NCBI RefSeq assembly: GCF_048544455.1
Contig: NC_133538.1
Location: 41,861,969 to 41,925,968 of the forward strand
Direction of reading: 5' to 3'
Origin: Silene latifolia
Lineage: Eukaryota; Streptophyta; Magnoliopsida; Caryophyllales; Caryophyllaceae
Length of the DNA stretch: 64,000 bases
How positions within the stretch are numbered: the stretch's first letter is position 1; the number at the start of each line of letters is the position of its first letter. Below are positions 32,696 to 43,378 of this stretch, piece after piece. The notes beneath the pieces were generated by a model that was not told the DNA's origin, made no database searches, and saw only the letters and a list, made by a program, of their open reading frames with translations. The position numbers and the translations under genes were made by a program.

Positions 32696-34549
32696 TATAG
32701 GAGGATAAATGGGAAATCCCCACTTGTGGCTGCAACATGTATAAAAGCCATCAGAAATCAGAATAGATGAATCATTAGGGAAAAATAAAAATAGAAGAAC
32801 CACGATAACATATAAAAGTAATACTACATGTCTACATCCAACGCTAAATTTATTATCCCATTTGATTTTTGTTACCAATTAATGTCAACTCCGACCATTA
32901 TTTTCTCCAAATATAAGTAGAGAAATGGGATGCAGAGAGTAATCTATAAGTGCTTTGCAAATAACAGAGTGCAATTTCAGCATCAAAAGTTAACAACGAC
33001 AAAGCTAAAACAGATTGGCTGAACTGCTGAAGGAATGTCAACCGTCTAAATGGTTCTGCGGCCAAAATTGTATTGGACAACTAGACAAGGGTAGTCACAA
33101 ACTCACAATTCACATTTATACAATTGCAAGTAGCCATATAACAAGTCAGGATAAAAACTTTCAATACCAAAGAAAAACAAGCATATGCACAAGTTGTGTT
33201 CTTAGATACTGTTAGTTTTCCACAACCGCCATGAAACTTTGAACCTATTCTCGCTTATGAATATGAAAAGATCATAGGATGTTAACTCTTCTTAACGATC
33301 TTGTACAGACTACAGACTAAAGGCTTTGTTCAATATGTACCTTTCACAAAACAGATGAAACTAAAAGTAATTGTTAGAACATCGAAGATTTAGGCAGAAT
33401 ACTTAATGCGTTAGCTACAAGTCTACAACACTGCACGGGCGAGAGTTGGTAGGCTTGGTACCAGGTCGGGAAAACAGTTCAGCCATAGGATTTTATGTTT
33501 AATAGTGTGAGTGGATCATCCAAATACATCCTTTTGTGTTTTCGATTGATCTGACCCCTCGGGGAAGTTTAAGGCACTAGAGTAGTTTATTTATTTTAAT
33601 TGTGATCATGTCCCGCAAAAAAAAAAAAAAAAAAAAAAAAAAGGAAACTAGCTCCTAGTGATCAGTTGAACCTTAATATGATCAACATTGCGCAGTACGG
33701 AGTACAAAGACTAGACCCATAGCACACCTCCTTTCCATTTAGAGGAAACATGAAGAGACTTGAACTCGTGTACGAAGCAGAGCAAATGATCCAAGCGACA
33801 GAGAGACTAGAGCAAACACATGCTTTGGAAACTGGCTCTTATTAAGAGGTGAGGTTGTACTTGCAATCACAACATATCAGATAGCAATGCCTTTTCTTAC
33901 AAGTATTTGAGTTTACGATACCAAGTCCATTAAAGAGAGTATTACAGCTTGTTCGGATTTCTATGGAAAGAACACAAAAGAGAATAGATTGTCTAATAGA
34001 TTGGCACACGAAGTGGCTCACGCTATTCCGTGGTCCATAGGTAGGCGTTTTTGGACAGATGATTTACTTCTGTTTTTTGTTAACATTGCGGTCCTGGATT
34101 TAAGTAATATATGATAACCCGTAAGGGTTTCTTTCAACAAAAAAAAAAAAAATGCAAAAGGTTGAAAGTACTGTTTTCGTCATATATATACTACTAAGAA
34201 CTGAAAGGATTCCTTTGTTTTGCTGGTTAACTATAGAGCAATTTGAAGGAAACAAAACTAAAGATTGTACTCATTATGGAAGGAATCAAGGAAATTAAAC
34301 TGTGGATTTTACTTGAGTCTCATTTCTCATCGATATCTTTTCATACTAAAATAATTAGAACGAGAGAATACTATCATTCAAGAATTAACCGCACAATAAG
34401 GACACAACGTTCTTAGTAGGAAACATTTAATCGACACCTAATATAATGACATCACTAAATGAAGTGCATAAACATCTGTTATTATGTTTACCAAGACGTT
34501 CCATTCAGATGTAGAATAGGAAAAGGACACCCTTGAAGGCAATCAAAGC
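32696..34549. other. SAT upstream region and intergenic DNA
   Basis: The part to about 33250 is the likely promoter and 5' leader of the SAT gene. A CAG acceptor-like site lies near 32728 on the minus strand, so a leader intron is possible. Farther out are two poly(A) tracts (33617-33642 and 34139-34152) that could be tails of short retroposons, but no body or target duplication was established. No coding frame is supported. Confidence 0.45.
33617..33642 (+). repeat. Poly(A) tract, 26 bases
   Basis: An uninterrupted A run after GATCATGTCCCGC. A SINE- or LINE-like tail is possible but unproven. Confidence 0.8.
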
Positions 34550-34825
34550 TGTTCGAGAATAAAATCGATCTTGGGATTCCAACAAACAGCTTTAAGCTTA
34601 AGCTTTTGGTTGACATGGTATTAGAGCCATGTAACTAAAAGGTCACGGGTTAAATCTCACCGCCCCCCATATCTAAACTGGAATATTAAGCACCATGTAC
34701 GGGGGAGGCTTACAGTTGCATCCACACTTCAAGCCCAACGGGCATTCGTGTGAGGGGGCGTGTTAGCGAATAAAATCGATTTTGGAAATCCAACCATCAG
34801 CTAAGCTTTAGCTTTTGGTTGAGAT
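34550..34825 (+). mobile_element. TRIM (terminal-repeat retrotransposon in miniature)
   Basis: Direct terminal repeats of about 66 bases (34550-34615 and 34761 to about 34825) start TGTTCGAGAATAAAATCGAT and TGTTAGCGAATAAAATCGAT. The first is followed directly by TGGTATTAGAGCC (34616-34628), an initiator-Met primer site with one change. The second is preceded by the purine-rich GTGAGGGGGCG. Only about 145 bases lie between, with no coding capacity. This is the full layout of a TRIM element. The right end is fuzzy because a 46-base tandem duplication overlaps it. Confidence 0.75.
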
Positions 34826-34906
34826 TGTTTCTTCTCAGAAACAAGCTCAAAAACCAAATTCTTTTGGTTGAGATCGTTTCTTCTCAGAAACCAAGCTCAA
34901 AAATCA
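34811..34906. repeat. Tandem duplication at the TRIM right end
   Basis: CTTTTGGTTGAGATTGTTTC and the following bases are repeated about 48 bases later with a few changes (GAGATCGTTTCTTCTCAG), overlapping the end of the TRIM repeat. Confidence 0.65.
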
Positions 34907-35268
34907 AACTAATTTGTTTTCATTCAAGTCCAACACTTTCATAGTCAATTGCTAGCCTCAGAAATATCTATAGTTCATTATCACTAATTATACATCTACA
35001 AACATTATAAATAGTGACATTTCGGAATTGAAGCTCATAGATTAGGGAATTAGGCAAAAACGCAAATACTTAAAGGATGTTACTATGTAGTACAACGACC
35101 ATAACCTACGCCATGAAACTCAGTTGATAAGAACAATAACTATGATGTACCATACAACGGCCTTACACAAAACCCCACGCGGAAATTATGGGATTAATCT
35201 ACAAACAAACGCGCTAAAGCCTAAAGCTTCAGAAAAATTAATTCAAACATGTGATTACTGCAACTATA

Positions 35269-35465
35269 TGCTCCCTCCGTCTCAATTATTTGTTTATCGA
35301 AATTTTAAAAAAAAATAAAAGTAAACAAATAATTGAGACCGAAAGCAATTTAAAGAAGTGAGAAGATAGCGGATTAATTATTGGAAGTTATAATTAAAAG
35401 AGTAATAAAAAAAGGAAAGAGAAGAAAACCTGAAGAAGTAACTAGTAAGTAACGGAGGGGAGGTA
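35269..35465. mobile_element. Stowaway-like MITE (second)
   Basis: It starts TGCTCCCTCCGTCTCAATTA at 35269. The complementary CGGAGGGGAGGTA ends near 35465. An internal inverted copy (TAAACAAATAATTGAGACCG, 35321-35342) pairs with the left end. Its size of about 195 bases and its termini fit the same MITE class as 29881-30094. The right end is less certain. Confidence 0.6.
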
Positions 35466-35694
35466 AATAGGTAATGCGAAGGAGATAATCGTAGATGGAA
35501 TGAAGACAAGCAGCAGTAATTAATGCGAATGTTGGTACAAGAATTTGGAGATACTAGTTTTAAAACCCGTGCACTACACTGGTGATAACAGAAGGTATTA
35601 TTAAAGATAGAAATTTACGTATTTTTTGGATTTAGTAAATAACTAACTTTTAGAAAATTTTACTTTTATCTATCCATAAACTTTTGATAAGTTT

Positions 35695-36121
35695 GCACGC
35701 GATGCCCTTGAACTTTCGATTTTTGCCCGAAATACCCAATTTTTTGTTCCGAAAAACTTAAAGAGGCTATAACCCGTGTTTACGAGCTCAGAAAGTGACG
35801 ATTTTTTTTTCAAATTGATTATCTTTTCGAGAACTACGACTTGAAAAAAAAATTGTCGCGTTTGGAATTCGTGACAAAGAGAGATGGTCACTCAAAGTTT
35901 GTTCGGTAAATAAAACTTTGACGTACAAAAACTCCTAGCTACGGGATCCAAATACGACAATTTTTTTTTTTCAAATCGTAGTTCTCGGAAATATAATCGA
36001 TTTGAAAAAAAAAATTTATCACTTTCTGAACTCGTAGACACGGTTATAGCCTCTTTAAGTTTTCCGGAACAAAAAATTGGGTATTTCGGGCAAAAATCGA
36101 AAGTTCAAGGGCACCGCGTGC
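35695..36121. mobile_element. Foldback (long inverted repeat) element
   Basis: Two arms of about 180-190 bases each (35695 to about 35885, and about 35935 to 36121) are inverted copies with high identity, separated by about 50 bases. Outer ends are GCACGCGATGCCCTTGAAC and its complement. Arms contain long A/T runs and TTTTTGCCCGAAATACCC. There is no coding capacity; the 73-residue minus frame inside is an artefact. It is a MITE or foldback transposon whose transcript would form a long double-stranded hairpin. Confidence 0.8.
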
Positions 36122-36864
36122 ATTTTCCCTAAGTTTTATGTTGCTCAATTTCATTCGAAGTATTCTACTTTTTAACTTAATGAGAGGTGAAATATGAAAA
36201 GTGGATAAAAAATTGTTGTAAATTTCATAACCTATTTATTACGCAATGTACATTTAATTTTACTCATTATTGTACGCTTTTTATCATATTACTCCTCTTG
36301 TTTGTTACACTTTTTATCATATTACTCTCTTGTTTGTTCTCCTCTCAATTCTCTATCTTCTCTCTTATTTCCTCTCCCACCCACAATTGCCTGGGCATCT
36401 GAAAGCAGCGTTCACCATTACTAACGGACCACAACTTCCGTCTCAACCCTTATCCCAGTAACCCCCTGCAACTAACCACATGCACCCTGTAATCCATATT
36501 CTACGTCCTCTAACTAATACCCTACCCCTTCTTGCCTTCATCACCCCCTATGTCCTATATCATACATAACCACCATCCCTCATGATATCTCAATCCATTT
36601 CGTCCTTTTAAACCAAACGTCTCCAAAATATTTGTGACCAGATTGAACTCCCTTAACAAAATATTTATTCCTCCGCCTCTTTGTGAGTCTTGTAAAAACA
36701 AATAAATTATGCACTATTATATTGTAAAATTATTAAAGGACATAATCAAATCAATATTTACATGAGAAATTGTTAATTACTTTCTTGTAGCATCATTAAA
36801 TGACCTACTCATTCAATATGGCTATAATCTTCATGTTCAAACCTCGGTTTTTGCAACTAACTCT
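36122..36864. other. Intergenic, nothing recognised
   Basis: CT-rich and AT-rich sequence. Short open frames at 36187-36461 are low-complexity Leu/Phe-rich translations and are not supported as genes. Confidence 0.5.
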
Positions 36865-37849
36865 TGTTGGGGTTGGTGTCCTTAACAGTTAGTGCAAGGA
36901 CTTATAAACCTCTAAAAGGATCAAAAGGCATACTTTGGTATTATTATCAGTTGATCCACGTTTATCAATAACGGTTGGCTTGCTAGATAAGTTTGACGTT
37001 ATTGTCATACAGATGGCGGTGATCAACTGGTCCCTAAAAGTCACACCTATAGGATACGTTCGAGAGATGTGACGGTATGAAAATACAGTCATGTAGATGC
37101 CAAATCTGACTAACCAGTTAGTCCGAGTTATTTGACTAGTAATTAGTCAAATATGTGATGTTGAGATATTATATTTAATACGGATTAAATATCATGGGCT
37201 AAGGCGAATTAACTAGTTAATTCGTAAAATTAAATATAAGCGTTTTATATTTAATTAAATGTATATTGAATATAATTATACAATACTTTTTTGTCGGACA
37301 CGTATTAATAATTCACTAACCCGTATTATTAGCGATGCCTTAATTTCCGATAACCGATAACGATTTATAATAAACCGCGTCATATACATTTAGCAATTTA
37401 TGAGCCGGACCACGAGGTAAAATTAAGAGGAAGTGGAAGCCCACTTCCCCATGCAAACCCACGGCTGGCCGAGGTTAACAAAAGGAGAGACTCCTCTCCT
37501 TTTGACCTAGACAATTTCATTTTACGTAAAACTAGGGTTTTGGAGACATTTTCTCTCAAAACCTAGATCTCACATCTCGAGAAAAACTCACAACAAGTTC
37601 TCCCAATATTGCAAGGCAATCGGAGAACACCATCTAGCACAAGGGCATATCTCGGACAAGTCTTGGGTGCAACAATTAGGAGGGAATCTCGTTTGATTTC
37701 TGTTCTTTACGCCGCACTATAAAGGACCCGAGGTTAATTCTTGTTCCTTATCATTTCTCTATTGTATTTATGTTTTATGACGATAATCGCATGCTAAATT
37801 TACGTTATAGTCCTAAATTTAGAGGGTCTTATACGGATATTACCCCACA
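36865..37849 (+). mobile_element. Element E 5' LTR
   Basis: 985 bases, TGTTGGGG...CCCCACA. It includes the block conserved with C and F (about 36948-37052) and inverted arms CAGTTGATC (36948-36956) / GATCAACTG (37021-37029). Confidence 0.9.
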
Positions 37850-37851
37850 AG

Positions 37852-37863
37852 TGGTATCAGAGC
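37852..37863 (+). other. Primer binding site of element E
   Basis: TGGTATCAGAGC, two bases after the LTR end, a perfect initiator-Met tRNA site. Confidence 0.88.
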
Positions 37864-38174
37864 GAGGCCACGTAAATTTTTCTATGTGTTTTTCATAAAA
37901 CGATTTTGAAACGGTTGTGTTTTATCTCGAAAACCGTGCCATGTATACACGGCTGGATTTTTTTTTAACTGTGACATGATATTACACGGTTGTTTTGTGT
38001 GATTTTCGATTTGATCTTTTACATATTGTTGTTTTATACGGAGATTACAGCAACATGTCAAGTTTTGTCAATTGTTAAATTGTTTTTGATGCGTTTTTGA
38101 TCAAAATTGCAATTGATTTTGTTTTGTCAAACTGTTTTCACGAGGGTTTTATGTTTTCCAGAAACTTTTTCCCT

Positions 38175-38448
38175 CGATCGAGCATGTTTTTAGTCGATCG
38201 AATGGTTTTTCTGACATGTTTTTACTCGATCGAGTCCCTGTTGTACTCGATCGACCCCTTTTCAAAACCCTACTGCTCGATCGAGTTGTCCTCGTACTCG
38301 ATCGAGCAGATTTGTTGATAAAGGTACTCGATCGACCACCAGTTTAGTCGATCGAGCACTTTCTGTTTTGGCAACCCTCTCGATCGACTTGCGCTTCACC
38401 GATCGAGTCCTTTTGTTTCCTCGATCGAGCACTTATGTCCCTGGATCG
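38175..38448 (+). repeat. Helically phased CGATCG palindrome array in E leader
   Basis: CGATCG cores, mostly within ACTCGATCGAGT or partial forms, start at 38175, 38195, 38227, 38248, 38278, 38299, 38329, 38349, 38381, 38400 and 38422, with a decayed GGATCG near 38443. Spacings are 20, 32, 21, 30, 21, 30, 20, 32, 19, 22 and 21, that is two or three helical turns. The spacers differ from each other. Confidence 0.88.
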
Positions 38449-38653
38449 AGGGTTTTCTTTTCTGGCAGCTTTGAAAATTTATTCTTTTGTTTTAAATTTT
38501 CGTTTGGCCTTAATATGTACATTATACGGATATTGTACACTCGCTATGATTGTGAAACGGTTCACCACGTACCATTAAGTTATTTTAAAGCGCTTTTAAA
38601 GTAACGGATTGTAATGGATTAAAATTAAATGATAGAAGCGGTTTTATCACATG

Positions 38654-39448
38654 AATTTTGATCATAAAAAGGTGATTGAGCCCATCCCACCAAACCCAGG
38701 CCCCACGGCTGAAATTAACGAAATCGACAAGTATAACGATTTCGCCATGGAAGCGGGTGCGGTAAAGAACGTACTTATTTTGCAATGGAATCCAATTTGC
38801 AGAAACGCTTCATAGCTCAAAGTGCAAACAAGATTTTCACCACGCTCACTAAGGAATTCTCGAAAGCACCGAGAATCGTGACTTATGAGCATACCACTCG
38901 CTTCTTTGATGCGAGACTCCAGAAGGGCCAACCGGTTAGCCCACACATTCTCAGCATGATTGAGAATGTCGAGAAGCTGGAGACCTTTGATTGTAAGATC
39001 AGCGAGAACATTGTGATTGACCGCATACTTCACTCACTCCACGATGGTTATTCGCAATTTAGAGCGAATTACTATATGAATGATTTGAAGAAAACTCCCC
39101 ATGAATCGCACTCCTCCTCGTACGACCGAGAAGGACATGAAGTTCAGGGGGAGCATGAAACAGGATGTTCTCGTTGTGACAAACAAGGGAAAGGGTAAAG
39201 GCAAAGCTCAGGCAAACCTAGCAGTAGGTAAGGCGAAGTTCAAGAAGTCGGGTTCAGGTAAGAGTGGGCCTGGTGAGTCGAGCAACTCATCAGGCACGAC
39301 AAAGAGCAAGAATGAAAACATGGAATGCCATCATTGCCACAAGACTGGGCATTGGAGACGCACATGTCCCGTTTATCATGAGGACTTAAAGGCAGTCGTG
39401 TTAAACTGTTGGGTATGTCTTCCTCTTCTTCTACTTTTATTCATATGA
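38654..39448 (+). pseudogene. Element E gag, N-terminally truncated and frameshifted
   Basis: From about 38654 the text aligns with the middle of the gag of element C. The roughly 60-residue N-terminal part seen in C is missing. The clearest frame, 38785-39198, has IVIDRILHSLHDGYSQFRANYYMND. A frame change follows, and 39101-39448 carries a CCHC zinc knuckle (CHHCHKTGHWRRTC, near 39328) and then VYHEDLK. It would encode the capsid protein but is broken by several shifts. Confidence 0.8.
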
Positions 39449-42400
39449 TTGAGATTAACCACGCAAGTTACGGAACTTGGGTACTTGATACTGGTTGTGG
39501 TTCTCATCTGTGTAATCATGTGCAGGGGCTCCGAAATCTCGAACCCCTCGTAAAGGGTGAGGTGGACCTGCGTGTTGGGAATGGAGCAAGAGTAGCTGCC
39601 ATCTCCAAGGGGACATATGTGATCCAGCTTCCTAGCGGATTTGAGTTGTCATTATATGACTGCTATTATGTACCTAGTCTTTCCAAAAACATTATTTCAG
39701 TTTCTGCGCTTGATAAACTTGGTTTTTCATTTGTAATAGAAAATAATGCTTGCATTTTCTCATTACACGATATGATTTACTGGCAAGCGCTCCATGAACG
39801 GAATTTATGTTTTAGATCAGACCACGGAAATATTACACGTAATGAATAAAAAGTTAAAGGTTGGTGACAAAGATCAAACGTATCTATGGCACTGCCGTAT
39901 GGGACACATTAATGAGAAACGCGTAAAACAGCTCATCAAACATGGAGCTATCTCGGCTTTTGATTTTCAATCATATGGCACGTGTGAATCATGTCTCATC
40001 GGTAAGATGACTCGGATTTCCTTCAAAGGTGTTGGAATGCGCCCTGCTGACCTATTAGGGCTCATACACACAGATGTATGTGGTCCTATGTCAATCACCG
40101 CACGAGAAGGCTATAGGTATTTCATCACTTTCACGGACGATTTGAGTAGATATGGCTATGTCTACTTAATGAAGCACAAAAGTGAATCCTTTGAGAAATT
40201 CAAGGAATACCAAAATAGGGTACAGAACCTATTGGGTAGAAAGATAAAAACACTACGTTCGGATCGTGGTGGCGAGTATCTTTCTCACGAGTTTGATCAA
40301 CACCTAAAGGACTCGGGATTGCCCTACGCTTAACTCCACCGGAACACCTCGGTTGAATGGTGTGTCCGAACGGAGAAATCGAACACTACTTGATATGGTT
40401 CGATCCATGATGAGTCACACGGTTTTACCTCGATTCATTATGGGGTTATGCTCTTTTGTCACGCTCTAATACTTAACCGAAGTCCGTCTAAAGCTCATGA
40501 CAAGACTCCATATGAACTATGGAAGGGAACGGTCCCTAACTTGTCCTTTATACGGGTTTGGGGCTGCGAAGCTTATGTCAAGTGGAGACACGAGGATAAG
40601 CTCGGCCCGCGATCGGTCAAGACATACTTTATAGGTTATCCTAAAGGAACGCTTGGTCATTACTTTTATTCGCCAACCGAACAACGTGTTTTTGTTGCGG
40701 CTAGTGCGACATTCTTAGAGAAGGAATTTCTCGAGAATGCAAAGAGTGATAGAACCTTCGACCTGTCGAGGTTCCAACCAGATACCGAGCAACCATTGGA
40801 GGAACCTATTCCTTCAATCCCGCTGCGCGTTAACATTCCCGAGGAACCTAGGAGGTCGGGAAGAGTCTCTATTCCTCCGGACAGATACATTGGTATGGTC
40901 GAGGAACATGACATAGATGACGTTCTACTCTTAACGAGTAGTGAACCCGCAACCTATAAAGGTGCCATGACAAGTTCTCGACTCAAAGCTATGGCTTGAG
41001 GCCATGCAATCCGAGATGGACTCCATGTATGAGAACAACGTGTGGGATCTTGTTGACTTACCCGCTAAGGTTCGTCCCCTTCAATGCAAATGGCTTTACA
41101 AGATAAAGCATTCTGTGGAAGGTCAACAAGATATCTACAAAGCACGACTAGTTGCTAAAGGTTTCACCCAAGTGCCAGGTTTGCACTACGATGAGATTTT
41201 TGCACCCGTAGTTATGCTGCGTTCCATTCGGATTATCTTAGCGATTGCCGCTTTTCATGACTATGAAATTTGGCAAATGGACGTGAAAACCGCCTTCTTA
41301 AACGGCTTTTTGGAGGAAGAGTTGTACATGGTACAACCCGAAGGTTTCATCGATCCAAAACATCCTAAGAAAGTGTGCAAGCTTAAGCGTCCCATTTATG
41401 GACTTAAGCAAGCATCAAGGAGTTGGAATCATCGCTTCGACCAAGTGATAAAAGATAATGGATTTACTCGATCGGTCGAGGAACCATGTCTATATATCAA
41501 GTCGAGTGGGAGCAAGATTGTCTTCCTAATATTGTATGTTGACGACATACTCCTGATTGGGAATGACATACCTCTCTTAACTTCGGTGAAAGTATGGTTG
41601 AAAAACCATTTCCAGATGAAAGATCCGGGAGAGGCACAAAGAATTCTAGGCATCCGTATCTATCGAGATAGATCACGACGGATGTTATCTCTCGCCCGAG
41701 TCTTACATAGACAAAGTCCTAGAGAGATTAAGCATGACTAACTCCAAGAAGGGGTTTCTTCCTATGGCTCCAGGGGTGCATTTGAGCAAGTCTCGGGCAC
41801 CAGAGACACCGGAAGAGAAAGAGCGCATGACACGGATTCCTTATGCCTCGGAAATAGGATCAATCATGTATGCCATGATATGCACACGTCCGGACGTGGC
41901 ATATGCATTGAGTATGACAATTCGATTCCAACAAAGATCCAGGTGAACCACATTGGCTGGTCAAAGAACATTCTTAAGTACCTACGGAGGACTAAAGATT
42001 GGGCATTGACTTATGCAGGCGATCAAAAGCTATGCGCAAACCTAAGGTTACGAGATGCTAGCTTCCAAACGGATCGAGATGACTCAAATCTCGGTCCGAT
42101 TCGTTTTACTCTTAATGGCGCTGCAGAGTCACCGAAGAGTTCAAACAAATCACAAAGAGATTCTACGACTGAGTCCGAGTACTATGCCGCGTCTGAGGCT
42201 ACAAAGGAAGCGATATGGATGCGTCAATTCTTACATGGGCTCTCTGCAGTGCCTAGTTCGAATGACCCGATCACCATCTATTGCGATAATAGTGGTGCCA
42301 TCTTCCAAGCTAAGGAGCCAAAGTCTAGCAACAAGTCTAGACATGTACAACGGAAAGCTCATCTAATCCTGGATTACGTGGAGCAAAAGGAAGTAGTGAT

Positions 42401-42515
42401 AGAAAAGATTGCTACAGATGATAACATAGCATATCCTCTCACTAAAGCATTACGACAAGATAAGCATGAAGGGCATGTTAATTCCATGGGAATTAAACGT
42501 GTTCCTAAGTTGTAG
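39409..42515 (+). pseudogene. Element E pol: protease, integrase, RT, RNase H
   Basis: Segments follow in successive frames. Protease is WVLDTGCGSHLCNHVQG (39475-). The integrase zinc domain is WHCRMGHINEKRVKQL...CESCLIGKM (39889-), followed by the integrase core HTDVCGP and SDRGGEYLSHEF (to 40333). The integrase third acidic region and C-terminal part lie in another frame (40448-40999). The linker leads into reverse transcriptase 41004-41741 with QMDVKTAFLNG and YVDDILLIG. RNase H (YCDNSGAIFQAKEPKSS, near 42280) leads to the stop at 42513-42515. At least six frame changes are needed, so it is inactive. It is close in sequence to element C. Confidence 0.85.
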
Positions 42516-43274
42516 TACTCTTTTATGGATCAGATTCATTCTCTCTTGTACTCTATACGACATCATTGTTTTGATATTTTATATATATATTTTGTTTGTC
42601 ATGTGGATTTGTACGACAAATTTTGAACACCACAAAGTGAACTCGAACGAACATTATATCTTTTCAAATCCTTAATTGCCCACATGAGCTGATAACTCGG
42701 CAATTATTTTGTGACGTTGGTTGATGGTGGGTTCAACGAGCCATAAGTCAACCGGTTGACCGACCAATCACAGAGGCGATTTATACGGATATTTCGTAGG
42801 ACACATTTGTGACATCGACGTGGAGTCCTAAATGTTTTATAACATTCGTTGCTTGGCGTGGATAGGACTTCCATGGTGATCCTAAGAGTCGATTCTTTTG
42901 ACTATCGATTGTCTCTTGAGACTACGGCAGATTTTGGGTGACTTTGGTTTCTTTCTCACGGTCATCCGTAACAGGGGCCAAGTAGATTTTTTCTGGGTCA
43001 TTTCATGCCGTGCTTAGATCGGAAGGAGTTCGAGTTGAAGGAAATATTCAGCCTTTATCGTACTCGATATTTCTCGGGGCCACTCGAGGAGTCAGAATCG
43101 AAATGCATGGCCATGCTCGGATACGGATTCGTTTTATCGGTTAAGTTACTCTCTAGTCGGGGAAACCACTCTTGATACGGATCGATTGTAAAATACGACC
43201 TTTGCGGATCCGGATCTGCAAATTGTTTTACATTGAGTGGGAGAGATTTTAAATGAATATGAGAATCGGTTATC
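42516..43274 (+). mobile_element. Element E 3' untranslated region
   Basis: About 0.76 kb between the pol stop and the first tract. The layout is like the 3' region of element C. No gene is supported; frames at 43055-43587 cross the LTR boundary. Confidence 0.6.
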
Positions 43275-43378
43275 GCACATACACTTGTACGGACAAGTGG
43301 GAGTTTGTTGGAGCTTGTGTCCTCCACTTAGTGCGGATAACGTCATTGCACATACACTTGTACGGACAAGTGGGAGCT
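43275..43378 (+). repeat. Duplicated polypurine tract with foreign LTR head in E
   Basis: GCACATACACTTGTACGGAC followed by AAGTGGGAG occurs at 43275-43303 and again at 43348-43376. Between them (43306-43336) lies TGTTGGAGCTTGTGTCCTCC..., which matches the beginning of a different copia LTR type, closer to C than to E. The second tract directly precedes E's own LTR at 43379. Confidence 0.75.

Noticed and set aside
33440..33642. Possible SINE ending in the 26-base poly(A)
   Set aside because: I could not find convincing A and B boxes or a target duplication; only the poly(A) tract is reported.
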